From: Primorskyibacter marinus
GTDB lineage: Bacteria > Pseudomonadota > Alphaproteobacteria > Rhodobacterales > Rhodobacteraceae
DNA: 64,000 nucleotides
Assembly: GCF_003313245.1 (NCBI RefSeq)
Contig: NZ_QJSD01000003.1
Location: 186,001 to 250,000 of the forward strand
Direction: 5' to 3'
Positions 47,202 through 57,385 of this stretch are shown one piece after another. Positions within the stretch are counted from its first letter, which is position 1, and each line of letters begins with the position of its first letter. The notes under the pieces were generated by a model. That model had not been told where the DNA came from and made no database searches. It saw only the letters and a program-made list of their open reading frames with translations. Made by a program: the position numbers and the translations under genes.

Positions 47202-47498
47202 TTTGAATGCCCTTTGCTGCCCTGACCAGAACGTATGGCGTGTGTCGGCAGAGGTCCAGAGCGGATGCTTTTCGATCAGGCAACGATCAAAGAGGATCCG
47301 GGGACAGGCGGCGGCGCGTGGGGGCAGACGCAGGTTGGGACACGCGCAGCCTGTCAGGACGATGTGACGTTGGTATGGCGGGCGAACAAGTGTGACGGAT
47401 GGGGCGAGGCCCCGACTCGGGGGCCGGGGCGGGGTGCGTTTGCCGCAACGTTTGGCGCTGTGCGGATGACAGTGCCGCAGGAGAGGCTGCGGGGCGTG
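47202..47498. other. Gap between the aminotransferase and trpS
   Basis: About 300 bases on the minus strand between the ends of an aminotransferase start and the trpS stop. Overlapping plus-strand frames exist (47235-47672) but show no recognisable protein and cross trpS, so I see no gene here. It should contain the aminotransferase promoter. Confidence 0.5.
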
Positions 47499-48545
47499 TT
47501 AGCTGCCGACCAGACCGACGATCTCGTAGGTCTGCTTGATGACAGGCGTTGCGATTTCGCGGGCGCGGGCGGCACCGCGGCCAAGAATGGCGTCAATTTC
47601 GTCGGTATGCTGCATCAGGCGTGCCATCTCGGTCGAGATCGGGGCAAGCCGCTCTACCGCGAGTTCGGATAGCTTTGGTTTGAAGGCCGAAAACTGTTGC
47701 CCGCCGAATTCGCTTAGCACGGCGTCCACCGTCGAATCCGACAGGGCCGCGTAGATGTTGACGAGGTTGCGCGCCTCTGGCCGCCCTTCCAGCCCCTTGG
47801 CGTCCGACGGGAGCGCATCGGGATCGGTCTTGGCCTTGCGGATCTTGGCAGCGATCGTGTCGGCATCGTCGGTCATGTTGATCCGGCTGGCATCGGACGG
47901 ATCGGATTTCGACATTTTCTTGGACCCGTCGCGCAAAGACATGACGCGGGTTGCGGCCCCCTCGATCACCGGTTCCGGCATCGGGAAGAAGTCGGTCTGG
48001 TAGTCGTGGTTGAACTTGGCGGCGATGTCGCGGGTCAGTTCGACATGCTGTTTCTGGTCTTCGCCCACAGGCACATGCGTGGCGTGGTAGATCAGGATGT
48101 CCGCTGCCATCAGCGCGGGATAGGCATACAGCCCCAGACTGGCTTTCTCGGCATTCTTGCCGGCCTTGTCCTTGAATTGGGTCATGCGGTTCATCCAGCC
48201 CAGACGGGCCACGCAGTTGAACATCCAGGCCAGTTGGGCGTGTTCGGGCACCTGGCTTTGGTTGAACAGGATGGATTTTTCCGGATCGATGCCACTGGCG
48301 ATAAAGCCTGCCGCCAATTCACGCGTCGCATTGCGCAGATCCGCAGGGTCTTGCCAGACGGTGATCGCATGCAGGTCCACCATGCAGTAGATCGATTGAA
48401 CACCACGCTCTTGGGCATCGGCAAAGCGCTTTAGCGCGCCAAGGTAATTGCCAAGGTGCAATTGCCCGGAAGGCTGGATCCCCGAAAACACACGCGGCGT
48501 GAAACCCGCATCGGCGGCGGGAGGAGTTTGGACCCCCTCGGTCAT
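47499..48545 (-). CDS. trpS: Tryptophanyl-tRNA synthetase
   Basis: Class I aminoacyl-tRNA synthetase charging tRNA-Trp, 348 residues. The HIGH-like motif is in [18 protein letters not shown] near residues 21-38 and the KMSKSD motif near residue 205. The tryptophan pocket residues fall in [10 protein letters not shown] near 55 and [22 protein letters not shown] near 150. It is divergent from the rhomboid-like gene, 76 bases apart. Confidence 0.97.
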   Translation of the reverse strand: MTEGVQTPPAADAGFTPRVFSGIQPSGQLHLGNYLGALKRFADAQERGVQSIYCMVDLHAITVWQDPADLRNATRELAAGFIASGIDPEKSILFNQSQVPEHAQLAWMFNCVARLGWMNRMTQFKDKAGKNAEKASLGLYAYPALMAADILIYHATHVPVGEDQKQHVELTRDIAAKFNHDYQTDFFPMPEPVIEGAATRVMSLRDGSKKMSKSDPSDASRINMTDDADTIAAKIRKAKTDPDALPSDAKGLEGRPEARNLVNIYAALSDSTVDAVLSEFGGQQFSAFKPKLSELAVERLAPISTEMARLMQHTDEIDAILGRGAARAREIATPVIKQTYEIVGLVGS

Positions 48546-48621
48546 GGCAATTCTCCGTCTGGATTAATTTGTCCGGCTGGCTTACCCACGGGGCCAAGTC
48601 CCGTCAAGCAAAGGTCAAACG

Positions 48622-49311
48622 ATGGCACATCCCGACGATACCAGCCCCCTGAACCCGTTGCCGCCTGTCGTGGCGGCGCTGGCTTTGGTCATCATCGGCA
48701 TCGAGGTGATCTTTTCGCTGGGCGCGCGCGGCTTGATCGGCGGGGCGGATGCGGTGGGGTGGCGGCTGGCCGCGATGCAGCGGTTTGCCTTCTCGGGCGA
48801 GGTTGTCGACTGGATGATCAGCACCGGGCAATATCCGGTGCAACATCTGATCCGCTTTGTGACCTATCCGTTTGTGCATGCCTCCTTCACACATGGATTG
48901 TTCGCGGCTGTCATGTTGTTGGCGCTTGGCAAAATGGTGGGCGAGGTGATCGGCAGCGTTCGGGCTTTGGTGATTTTCGTGGTGTCAGGGATCGGCGGCG
49001 CGCTCTGCTACGCATTGTTCCTGAATGCAGGCACACCGCTGATCGGGGCGTTTCCGCCGGTTTACGGCATGATCGGGGCCTTCACCTACCTGCTTTGGCT
49101 GCGGCTGGGCATGATGGGGGCAAGCCAGATCCGCGCCTTCAACCTGATCGGCGTGTTGCTTGGCATCCAGTTGATCTTTGGCCTGCTATTCGGCGCAAGC
49201 AACGATTGGGTGGCGGATCTGGGCGGCTTTGTCACCGGGTTCGTGCTGATCGTATTTCTGGTGCCGGGAGGCTGGGCGCGTATCCTGAGCAAGCTGCGCC
49301 AGCAGGACTGA
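48622..49311 (+). CDS. Rhomboid-fold membrane protein, probably proteolytically inactive
   Basis: 229 residues with about six transmembrane helices and the rhomboid-like first part RFVTYPFVHASFTHGLFAAV near residue 79. The usual TM4 GxSG active site aligns with GAFPPVYGMIGAF near residue 140: the Ser is replaced by Phe and the second Gly by Pro. In the TM6 AHxxG motif the catalytic His is Asp (VADLGGFVTG near residue 200). It therefore looks like a pseudoprotease, perhaps binding substrates without cutting. Start ATG 48622. Convergent with the PLD gene, 22 bases apart. Confidence 0.85.
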   Translation: MAHPDDTSPLNPLPPVVAALALVIIGIEVIFSLGARGLIGGADAVGWRLAAMQRFAFSGEVVDWMISTGQYPVQHLIRFVTYPFVHASFTHGLFAAVMLLALGKMVGEVIGSVRALVIFVVSGIGGALCYALFLNAGTPLIGAFPPVYGMIGAFTYLLWLRLGMMGASQIRAFNLIGVLLGIQLIFGLLFGASNDWVADLGGFVTGFVLIVFLVPGGWARILSKLRQQD

Positions 49312-49333
49312 CCGACCCAGAATCTGGCCGGGC

Positions 49334-50818
49334 CTAGAACATGTCGTCCGGGAACAGCGGCATCAGGCGCGCGAAGCGTTTGTTGCGTTCGTAAGGATAG
49401 GGCAGCAGGAAGCCGCGCCGGTCCTCGGGCGACATCTGGGCATTTTTTTCGGCATAGCTGCGCCAGTCTGCGGCGCAGGTCGTGTCGAGCCCGTGGCCAT
49501 CGCCCAACCACTTATTGGCCAGCCGCTCGCGCGTGTGGCGCACGGCTTGCGGGTCGCGGAACAGCACCGAGGCTTCGGTGTCCCAGCGCAATGAGCGACC
49601 GTTCAGATTTGCCGAACCGACCATGCCCACCGCGTCGTCAATCAGTAGCACCTTGGAATGCACATAGATCGGTCCGGCCCCGTTGATGCGCCCATCCGCG
49701 CCCTTGGGGGCTGTTTCCGTCTTGGCGGGAGACAACAACATCAGCCGGTCGCCAAACGCCTTGCGCAACTGATCCAGTGCCGAGATTTGCAGCGATTGGG
49801 CATGGCGGGCGTTCCAGCTTTTATCGCCGTCGAACAGGATGCGGTCCGGTTCCGTCGGCATGACCATGATCAATTGCAGGTCATCGCGGGCGGTCCCGGC
49901 AGATGCCAGTGCCTTGGCGATCGGGGCGTGACGGAAAAACTGCGTCTCGATATAGACGTAATCGCGCGCCTCCTCGAAAAGCTGTACCAGCGTTTCTTCG
50001 TGTTCGGTCACATTGGGCAACGGACCCAGCACTGTTGGCCCCTGACAGGGCCGCGACAGGGTGCGCACCAGCCGGATATTGTCGCTGGAGGACGGTTCCG
50101 TGGCCTCTTCGGGGGCTTCTTCGCCCAGAAGAACCGGCGCGCCGCAGGCCAGAGCCTCGTTCCAGGTGTCAGTGAAATGCGCGCGCAGGATGGTGCAGAA
50201 GGGCCCTGTGACGGCCATGCTGACATCGTGCCAAGTCTCATCAGACGGAAGGTCGTGCGATGTGTCATCCCACCGGCGTTCATTGACATCCAGCCCGCCA
50301 ATCACCGCGCGGGCGCTGTCGGCCACCGCGAACTTCTGGTGGATCGTGACCGGCCGCAGATGGGGTGCGGCAGCCAGAATCGCCTGCTCCACCGGTGTCA
50401 GGTCGTCCGCAGGGCGCTCGCGCCATTCGCGCAGCTTGGCAGCGATGCCGCGCCGCATCAAAAGGTGCCACAGCTTGCCTGCCATCTGGCCATGCGGTGC
50501 ACAGGTCAGATGCACATCGCCTTTCAGGCGTTTTTCCAGCAACCGCGTGGCCCGCCATGCCTGTTCATGCAGATCGTCGGTGAATATCGGGTCGAAATCC
50601 GACAGCACGATGCGCAGAGCGACCCCGTTGCTCGCTAGATGTTCGAGAATATCGCCCCAAATGTTCAGGCCCAGCTTTTTGGCCTCGGGGCTGCGGGTGC
50701 GGGTTTCGGGATCGAAGATCCGAAACGACATGACATATTCCTGCTCTGCGGACAGGGCCAACCGCTCCAGCGCCGGAAATCCTTCGGCGGCGGTGATCAG
50801 CGGTGTGATTTCTGCCAT
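49334..50818 (-). CDS. Phospholipase D/cardiolipin-synthase-like protein
   Basis: 494 residues with two HKD motifs: HQKFAVADSARAVIGG near residue 160 (HxKxxxxD) and HSKVLLIDDAVGMVGSANLNG near residue 387, the double-motif PLD fold. The first motif has the GG found in related lipid-modifying enzymes. No signal peptide, so a cytoplasmic or membrane-peripheral lipid phosphodiesterase or transferase is expected. It starts 9 bases after the murJ stop on the minus strand, suggesting an operon. Confidence 0.86.
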   Translation of the reverse strand: MAEITPLITAAEGFPALERLALSAEQEYVMSFRIFDPETRTRSPEAKKLGLNIWGDILEHLASNGVALRIVLSDFDPIFTDDLHEQAWRATRLLEKRLKGDVHLTCAPHGQMAGKLWHLLMRRGIAAKLREWRERPADDLTPVEQAILAAAPHLRPVTIHQKFAVADSARAVIGGLDVNERRWDDTSHDLPSDETWHDVSMAVTGPFCTILRAHFTDTWNEALACGAPVLLGEEAPEEATEPSSSDNIRLVRTLSRPCQGPTVLGPLPNVTEHEETLVQLFEEARDYVYIETQFFRHAPIAKALASAGTARDDLQLIMVMPTEPDRILFDGDKSWNARHAQSLQISALDQLRKAFGDRLMLLSPAKTETAPKGADGRINGAGPIYVHSKVLLIDDAVGMVGSANLNGRSLRWDTEASVLFRDPQAVRHTRERLANKWLGDGHGLDTTCAADWRSYAEKNAQMSPEDRRGFLLPYPYERNKRFARLMPLFPDDMF

Positions 50819-50827
50819 GATGTCTCC

Positions 50828-52372
50828 TTATCTGCGGCGCCGCAGCGCAAGTTTGAATTCCGAAAGACGGAACGCACCAAGTGCCTGTCCGGTTGCAAAA
50901 TAGCTGACGATGCCCACACAAATCAGCACGATCAGGGCGATGTAGCGCAGGCCGGGCATGCCCAGAAACGGCCCGATGACCAGCATTGCTGCCCAAAGTA
51001 TGACACCCATGACGACAGCGGCCAGACAAATCCGCCAGATCCGGCGGCGGAACCGTGCGTCAAACCGGGCGACATCGCCCATCCGCCGCCCGCCGCGCGC
51101 CAGCAGGAACACGATCACCCAACCCGCCACGGTTGTGGCAATGGCCGGTGCGATCCAGCCGATCACCTGCGCAAGGCCGATTGCCAGCACCGCGTTCACA
51201 GCCATTGCCCAGACCGCGTAGCGAAACGGCGAACGCGTATCTTCGCGTGCGAAGAACAGCGGTTGCAGTAGTTTTTGCAGCACGAAAGCCGGCAGGCCCA
51301 GCCCGTAGATCGCCACGGCAATCGCCATGGCGGCGGCGTCGTCTGCGCTTGTGGCACCGCGTTGAAACAGCACCGAGACCAGCGGCAGGGGGATCACCAC
51401 CAGTGCGACCGAGGCGGGGATGGTCAGCGCCATGCTGATCTCACCGGCGCGCGAGAACGCCTCGCGCGCGCCGGTGTCATCTTCGGCTTTCAGGCGGCGC
51501 GACAGGTCCGGCAGCAGCACGATCCCCACCGCGATACCGACCACGCCCAGGGGCAGTTGATACAGACGGTCAGCGGCATAAAGCCAGCCCACGGCCTTTT
51601 CGAAATGGCTTGCGACCTGTTGGCCGACAAGCAGGTTGATCTGCATGACACCGCTGGCAAGCGCGGCGGGCACAGCCACCACGATCAGGCGGCGCATATC
51701 GGGGGTAAAACGGGGGCGGGCGACTCGCAAACGCACGCCCGCACGCTCTGCCGCGACCCAGACCAGCACCAGTTGCGCCACCCCGGCCAGCGGCACTGTC
51801 CAGATCAGCGCCATGACCACATCGCCGCCCGCAAACGCCGCCCAGCCCATCGCGGCGATGACGAAGATATTCAGCAAGACGGGTGCCGCAGCGGCGGCCG
51901 CAAAATGCCCGGTGGCGTTCAGCGCGCCGGAAAACAGCGCCGCCAGCGAGATGAACAGGATATAGGGAAACACCACGCGTCCGAAGCCCACGGTCAGATC
52001 GAACCGCGCGCTGCCCTCGAACCCGCCCGCCGTGGCCCAGACCAGCGCGGGCATGAAGATCATCGCCAGTGCGGTCAGTGCCAGCAGCACCAGAGCAAGG
52101 CCGTTCATCGCGTCGCGGGCAAAGCCCAGCGGATCCTCGCCCGCCTCGTATTTCTTCGAGAACATCGGCACGAAAGCCGCGTTGAAGGCACCCTCGGCGA
52201 AGAAACGGCGGAACATGTTGGGCAGGCGGAAGGCGGCGACGAAAGCATCCATCACCGGACCGGGGCCGATCAGGCCAAGGATCAGCACCTCGCGCACCAC
52301 GCCCAGAATGCGGCTCATCAAGGTCCAGAAGCCAACGGTCAGGACACCGGACATCAGGCGGATGGGTTTCAT
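50828..52372 (-). CDS. murJ: Lipid II flippase MurJ
   Basis: MOP-superfamily flippase for the peptidoglycan precursor lipid II, 514 residues with about 14 hydrophobic segments. Family blocks are MSGVLTVGFWTLMSRILGVVREVL near residues 7-31, FNAAFVPMFSKKYEAG near 62 and RLYQLPLGVVGIAVGIVLLPDLSR near 270. It lies 87 bases downstream of the glnD stop, in the usual order glnD-murJ seen in many alphaproteobacteria. Confidence 0.95.
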   Translation of the reverse strand: MKPIRLMSGVLTVGFWTLMSRILGVVREVLILGLIGPGPVMDAFVAAFRLPNMFRRFFAEGAFNAAFVPMFSKKYEAGEDPLGFARDAMNGLALVLLALTALAMIFMPALVWATAGGFEGSARFDLTVGFGRVVFPYILFISLAALFSGALNATGHFAAAAAAPVLLNIFVIAAMGWAAFAGGDVVMALIWTVPLAGVAQLVLVWVAAERAGVRLRVARPRFTPDMRRLIVVAVPAALASGVMQINLLVGQQVASHFEKAVGWLYAADRLYQLPLGVVGIAVGIVLLPDLSRRLKAEDDTGAREAFSRAGEISMALTIPASVALVVIPLPLVSVLFQRGATSADDAAAMAIAVAIYGLGLPAFVLQKLLQPLFFAREDTRSPFRYAVWAMAVNAVLAIGLAQVIGWIAPAIATTVAGWVIVFLLARGGRRMGDVARFDARFRRRIWRICLAAVVMGVILWAAMLVIGPFLGMPGLRYIALIVLICVGIVSYFATGQALGAFRLSEFKLALRRRR

Positions 52373-52459
52373 GTTTGCGGTGCCTTTTTGCGTCCGATCA
52401 GCTTGGCAATGGCTTATATCATCGGCAAGAGCGGCGGAAGAGGGCGCGGCGGGACCGGT

Positions 52460-55207
52460 TCAGGACCGCGCCCGCGCCGATCCGGCAGCAATGGCCTCGC
52501 GCAGCTTTTTCTCCAGGGATTTCTGCTTGGACGTCGATCGAAATTTCAGCCCGAACATATCCTTGACGTAAAAACTGTCCACCACCTGTTCGCCATAGGT
52601 CGCGATCACCGCCGAGGCGATATAGATATTCTGGTTCGCCAGCGTGCGCGTCAGGTCATACAGAAGGCCCGGACGGTCGCGGGTGTCCACCTCGATGATG
52701 GTGTAGATTTCCGAGCCATCATTGTCGAAAGTGATCGAGGTCGGCACCTGGAAAGCACGTTCGCGCTTTTTCATCTTGTCACGGTCTTTGATCGCGTCCT
52801 GCGGCACCACTTCGCCCAGCAACGTTTGGTGAATGGACTTGAGCAGGCGGGGCAGGCGCGATTCTTCGAACGGGTGGCCATCGGCATCCTGTATCCAGAA
52901 AACCGCCGTGGCATAGCCATCCTTTGACGTGTAGGTGCGTGCGTCCACGACATTGGCACCAACCAGCGCCAGAGCACCGGCAAGGCGGCTGAAAATGCCG
53001 GGATGATCGACCAGCGCGAAACAGACGCGGGTGGCATCGCGGTCAATATCGGGATGCAGGTCGATGCGGATCTCGTCGTCGTCGATATCTTTCAGAAGCT
53101 TCGCAAAAATCACATGGGCGGTGATGTGCAAACCTTGCCAATAGGGCGGATAATGCCGTGTGGTTTCGATGCGCAAATCCTTGCTGTTCCAATCATGGAG
53201 CGCGTCGCGCAGCGCCTTCTTGGCCTCGACCCCGCGATTTTCGCGGTTGAGGATTTCCAGCCCGTCCTCCAACGCCCGGCGGGTTTGCCGGTAAAGCGCG
53301 CGCAGCAGGGCGGCTTTCCAGTTGTTCCAGGTGTTCGGACCGACCCCGCGAATGTCGCAGACGGTCAGCACGCAAAGCAGATCCAGCCGTTCGCGCGTCT
53401 GCACGGCCTTGGCAAAATCGCGCACGGTGCGCGGATCGGCGATGTCGCGTTTCTGCGCCATGTCCGACATCAGCAGATGATAGCGCACCAGCCATTCAAC
53501 CGTGGCGCATTCGGCCTTTTTCAACCCCAGCCGAGGCGCGATCTTGCGGGCGATCTTGGCACCCAGAACGGCGTGATCCTCATCCCGGCCCTTGCCGATG
53601 TCATGCAGCAGCAGCGCCACATACAGCACTTTGCGGTTGATACCCTCATCCAGAATCGAGGACGCGACGGGCAGTTCCTCGATCAGGTTCTTATGCTCGA
53701 TCTCGGACAGGTTCCAGATGCACTGGATCGTGTGTTCGTCCACCGTGTAATGGTGGTACATGTTGAACTGCATCATCGCGACGATCGTTTCGAATTCCGG
53801 GATGAACGCTCCAAGAAAACCCAGCTCGTTCATCCGGCGCAAGGCACGGTCGGGATTTCCGTGCTTCAGCAACAGATCAAGAAAGATGCGGCGCGCTTCC
53901 TTGTTGTTGCGCATCTCGTCGTCGACCAGATGCAGGTTGGCCGCGACAAGCCGCATCGCATCCGGATGGATCAAAAGACCGGTGCGCAGCGCCTCTTCGA
54001 ACAGCCGCAGCATGTTCAGCTTGTCCGACAGAAACGCCGCGTCATCGACCAGCGCCAGCCGGTTGTTCACGACGGTATAGGCTTTCTTGACGCGCGGGGG
54101 GCGGTTGAAGATCCGCATCAGCAGCGGTGCGCTTTTGGTGTGGTCCGCCTCCAGCGAGGTCAGGAAGATCCGCGTCATGTCGCCAACAGTGGTGGCGTGG
54201 CGAAAATAGGTTTGCATGAACCATTCCACGGCGCGCCGCCCGCCCTTGTCGGTATAGCCCATTGCCTCGGCTACCTCGACCTGCATGTCGAAGGTCAGTT
54301 GCTCCATCGGGCGACCTGCAATCAGATGCAGGTGACAGCGAACCCCCCACAGGAAGCGTTCGGCGACGATGAAGCTATGGTATTCCTCGGAGCGGAATAC
54401 GCCCTTGCCGATCAGTTCTTCAGTGGTGTCGACCCGGTGGACGTATTTGGCGATCCAATACAGCGACTGGATGTCCCGAAGCCCGCCCTTGCCCTCTTTG
54501 ACATTGGGTTCGACCATGTAACGCTGGCCGCCCTGCTTTTCGTGGCGCGCGTCGCGTTCGGCAAGTTTGGCTTCGACGAACTCGCGGGCGGTGCCTTTGA
54601 ACAGATCGTCCCAAAGACGCGCGTCCAGCTCGTCCGCGAGGGCCGCGTTGCCGCACAGAAAACGGTGTTCCAGCATGGCGGTGCGGATGGTGAAATCTTC
54701 GGTTCCCAGACGCAGGCAATCCTCGACCGTGCGGCTGGAATGCCCAACCTTCATGCGCAGGTCCCACAGGATATACAGCATCGCCTCAATGACGCTTTCG
54801 GCCCAGGGGGTGATCTTGTAAGGCGTCAGAAACAGCAGATCGACATCGGAATGCGGTGCCATTTCGCCGCGACCGTAGCCGCCAACCGCCATGACGGCGA
54901 TCCGTTCGCCCTTCGTCGGGTTGGGGTTGGGGTAAAGCCGTTCTGTCGCGACCGTCCAGATTTCACGGATCAGGCAATCGGTCAGCCATGTATAGGAACG
55001 GGTCGTGGGGCGTCCCTTGAACGGATCGGCCCGAAACGCCTCGGCGATCACGGCACGACCGCGCTTTTGGGTTTCGGCCAGAACCTTGACCAGGGCGGGG
55101 CGCGCCGGTTGGCCAGCCTCGACCCCGTCCAGAGCTGCGCTCAGCTCGGCGCGCAGCACTGCCGGGTCGCAGATTTCGGATGCCGGACAAATCAGGTTTT
55201 CCGGCAT
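52460..55207 (-). CDS. glnD: [Protein-PII] uridylyltransferase/uridylyl-removing enzyme
   Basis: Nitrogen-status sensor that uridylylates and deuridylylates the PII proteins in response to glutamine. From ATG 55207 it has 915 residues: nucleotidyltransferase domain with GGYGRGEMAPHSDVDLLF near 109-126, HD hydrolase domain with HDIGKGRDEDHAVLG near 545, and two C-terminal ACT domains (near 710 and 830), the last with DRPGLLYDLTRTLANQNIYI. A TTG 66 bases upstream keeps the frame open but overlaps the upstream lipoprotein stop, so ATG is preferred. Start assignment is the main doubt. Confidence 0.95.
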   Translation of the reverse strand: MPENLICPASEICDPAVLRAELSAALDGVEAGQPARPALVKVLAETQKRGRAVIAEAFRADPFKGRPTTRSYTWLTDCLIREIWTVATERLYPNPNPTKGERIAVMAVGGYGRGEMAPHSDVDLLFLTPYKITPWAESVIEAMLYILWDLRMKVGHSSRTVEDCLRLGTEDFTIRTAMLEHRFLCGNAALADELDARLWDDLFKGTAREFVEAKLAERDARHEKQGGQRYMVEPNVKEGKGGLRDIQSLYWIAKYVHRVDTTEELIGKGVFRSEEYHSFIVAERFLWGVRCHLHLIAGRPMEQLTFDMQVEVAEAMGYTDKGGRRAVEWFMQTYFRHATTVGDMTRIFLTSLEADHTKSAPLLMRIFNRPPRVKKAYTVVNNRLALVDDAAFLSDKLNMLRLFEEALRTGLLIHPDAMRLVAANLHLVDDEMRNNKEARRIFLDLLLKHGNPDRALRRMNELGFLGAFIPEFETIVAMMQFNMYHHYTVDEHTIQCIWNLSEIEHKNLIEELPVASSILDEGINRKVLYVALLLHDIGKGRDEDHAVLGAKIARKIAPRLGLKKAECATVEWLVRYHLLMSDMAQKRDIADPRTVRDFAKAVQTRERLDLLCVLTVCDIRGVGPNTWNNWKAALLRALYRQTRRALEDGLEILNRENRGVEAKKALRDALHDWNSKDLRIETTRHYPPYWQGLHITAHVIFAKLLKDIDDDEIRIDLHPDIDRDATRVCFALVDHPGIFSRLAGALALVGANVVDARTYTSKDGYATAVFWIQDADGHPFEESRLPRLLKSIHQTLLGEVVPQDAIKDRDKMKKRERAFQVPTSITFDNDGSEIYTIIEVDTRDRPGLLYDLTRTLANQNIYIASAVIATYGEQVVDSFYVKDMFGLKFRSTSKQKSLEKKLREAIAAGSARARS

Positions 55208-55232
55208 CCCGTTGCTTGTAAGGGGTTTCTGT

Positions 55233-56414
55233 TCAGAAACCGGCACCGCCGAAGCTTCTTGGGGCAGGGTCAAGGATCACCAATTGATTGTTGCGCACCG
55301 TTGCGACGGCAAGCCCACGTTCGTTGGTCCCATCCGCCTTCAGCCGAAATACACCTGACGTGCCCTGGAAGCCAGCCGATTGCGTCAGCGCGCCTCGGGT
55401 CAGGGCATTGTTCTTGCCACGCGATGCAAGCGCGCCGATGGCCGCGATACCATCATAGGCCAGCCCGCCCAACTGGTGCGGCGCAGACCCGAATGCGCTG
55501 GCATAACGGCCTTCGAACGCCGACACGGTCTGTTGGTTGGGCAAGGCGAACCAGCCGCCCTGGGCCCCGCGCAGTTGCAGCGTTTGCGCAGGCACATCCC
55601 AGCGAGAAAGCCCCAGATACTGGGTGCTGGCTGTCGCGACGCCGGCCTCGGGCAGCAATTGCAGCAAGAGCGGCAGAGCGCCTGCAGGCGTCGAGGTCAG
55701 GAAGACCGAATCGGCCCCCGTCGCGTTCACGGTGCCCGCGATGCGCGGCGCGGCGGCGGCCACGGCCTGTTGCGAGAAGGCAAAGCTTTCGACAGCCGCG
55801 ACGTTGACCCCGTTGCGGGATGCGGCCTGTTGGATGGCATTGCGGCCAAAGGCACCTTCGGTATTGTCAGGATGCACGATAACGACACTGCGTTTGCCTT
55901 GTCGCGCTGCAAACCCCATCAACCGGTTCGCATTGTCGTCGAAGGTCGGGCCCAGAATGAACAGATTGCCCCCGGCGATCGAGCTGTTGTTGGAGAATGC
56001 CAGCACGTTGATGCCTTCATCTGCCACTGCATTGCTTGCGGCCACGGCATTATCGGCAAAAAGTGGTCCCAGGATGATCTTTGCACCCTCGTCGGCGGCG
56101 CGTTGCGCAAGTGCTGCGCTTTGAGCCTGATCGCCTGCCGTATCATAAACCCGCAGATCGACCCGAACGCCGTTCAGGTCCGCGATGGCAAGCCGCGCCG
56201 CATTTTCTAGGCTGCGCCCCACCGCGCCCGCGCTGGAATGGCTTTTGGGGACCAGCAGCGCGACGGGGATCGGAGCCTTGGGATCGATTTTCTGACCGCC
56301 ACCGCCCGACATGGAAACGCCACCTTCGGGAAGGCAGCCGGCAAGTGCGATGACCGATGCCAATGCGGCAATTTTTGCCAGCGCCTTGCGGATAGGGGTG
56401 AAAACGGCAAACAT
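55233..56414 (-). CDS. Penicillin-binding protein activator (LpoA-like lipoprotein)
   Basis: 393 residues. A signal peptide with lipobox LAGC (about residues 24-27) makes a lipoprotein, followed by a periplasmic-binding-like domain with PIPVALLVPKSHSSAG near residue 48 and GAKIILGPLFADNAVAASNA near 105. The family stimulates penicillin-binding protein 1A in gammaproteobacteria; here the role is inferred from homology. I use ATG 56414, preceded by GGGAGTC; the longer open frame to 56480 is not supported. Confidence 0.86.
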   Translation of the reverse strand: MFAVFTPIRKALAKIAALASVIALAGCLPEGGVSMSGGGGQKIDPKAPIPVALLVPKSHSSAGAVGRSLENAARLAIADLNGVRVDLRVYDTAGDQAQSAALAQRAADEGAKIILGPLFADNAVAASNAVADEGINVLAFSNNSSIAGGNLFILGPTFDDNANRLMGFAARQGKRSVVIVHPDNTEGAFGRNAIQQAASRNGVNVAAVESFAFSQQAVAAAAPRIAGTVNATGADSVFLTSTPAGALPLLLQLLPEAGVATASTQYLGLSRWDVPAQTLQLRGAQGGWFALPNQQTVSAFEGRYASAFGSAPHQLGGLAYDGIAAIGALASRGKNNALTRGALTQSAGFQGTSGVFRLKADGTNERGLAVATVRNNQLVILDPAPRSFGGAGF

Positions 56415-56506
56415 GAAATAGCGACTCCCTCGATGATGCGGGTTCCCGATCCGGACCCGCGTTTGTACATAACAGATCATAAACGTCCCGAAGAGAGGGT
56501 CCAGCG

Positions 56507-57385
56507 ATGAATCCCGGTGAGCAGAAATTGGCGGGTGGCCTTTACTTCGTCGCCACGCCGATCGGCAATGCGCGCGACATCACCCTGCGCGCGCTTGACG
56601 TGCTGGCGACAGCCGATGTGCTGGCCGCAGAAGACACCCGCAGCCTGCGCAAATTGATGGAGATTCACGGCGTCAGCGTGGGGGAGCGGCCTTTGCTGGC
56701 CTATCACGACCACAATGGCGGCAAGATGCGGCCACGAATCATGGCGGAAATAGCGGCAGGAAAATCCGTGGCCTACGCGTCCGAGGCCGGGACGCCGCTG
56801 ATTTCAGATCCGGGTTTCGACCTGTTACGCGCGGCGGCCGAGGACGGCTTGCCGGTGCATTCCCTGCCGGGTGCCTCGGCGGTTCTGACGGCGCTGACGA
56901 TGGCCGGGCTGCCGACAGACAAGTTTCTGTTTGCGGGCTTTCTGCCAAATGCAAAGGGCCAGCGGAAATCCGCACTCAAGGCTCTGGCCAGCGTTCAGGC
57001 GACGCTGGTATTCTACGAATCGCCCAAGCGGACCGCGGCGATGCTGGCCGATGCGGCAGAGGTGCTGGGCGCTGACCGTCCCGCCGCGATGTGTCGCGAA
57101 TTGACCAAGCGGTTTGAGGAGTGCAGGCGCGGCACGCTTGCGGAACTGGCCGAAAACATCGCCTCCGGTCCGATCAAGGGCGAGGTCGTGATCGTCATCG
57201 GGCGGGGTGAGGTCAAGGCCGTTAGCGAATCGGTAATGATCGGGATGTTAGAAGACGCATTGAAGCGGATGTCGGTACGCGATGCTGCGGATATCGTCGC
57301 CGAGGGCACGGGCGCACCCCGGCGGAAAGTCTACCAGATGGCGCTGAAGCTGGGGCAGGGTGATGGACCGGAGGATGACGGGTGA
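56507..57385 (+). CDS. rsmI: 16S rRNA (cytidine-1402-2'-O)-methyltransferase
   Basis: SAM-dependent methyltransferase of the SpoU-unrelated tetrapyrrole-methylase fold, 292 residues, which methylates the 2'-O of C1402 in 16S rRNA. The N-terminal GLYFVATPIGNARDITLRALD block near residues 10-30, AAEDTRS near 43 and YASEAGTPLISDPGFDLLR near 90 are diagnostic. Divergent from the LpoA-like gene. Its end overlaps the start of the frameshifted yraN gene by 11 bases. Confidence 0.94.
   Translation: MNPGEQKLAGGLYFVATPIGNARDITLRALDVLATADVLAAEDTRSLRKLMEIHGVSVGERPLLAYHDHNGGKMRPRIMAEIAAGKSVAYASEAGTPLISDPGFDLLRAAAEDGLPVHSLPGASAVLTALTMAGLPTDKFLFAGFLPNAKGQRKSALKALASVQATLVFYESPKRTAAMLADAAEVLGADRPAAMCRELTKRFEECRRGTLAELAENIASGPIKGEVVIVIGRGEVKAVSESVMIGMLEDALKRMSVRDAADIVAEGTGAPRRKVYQMALKLGQGDGPEDDG

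Noticed and set aside
51275-52927. 550-codon plus-strand open frame
   Set aside because: Antisense to murJ and glnD, composed mostly of Gln/Arg/His-rich low-complexity translation.
53003-55807. 934-codon plus-strand open frame
   Set aside because: It lies antisense to glnD, whose full domain order is intact. The antisense translation shows no recognisable domain and is an effect of high GC.
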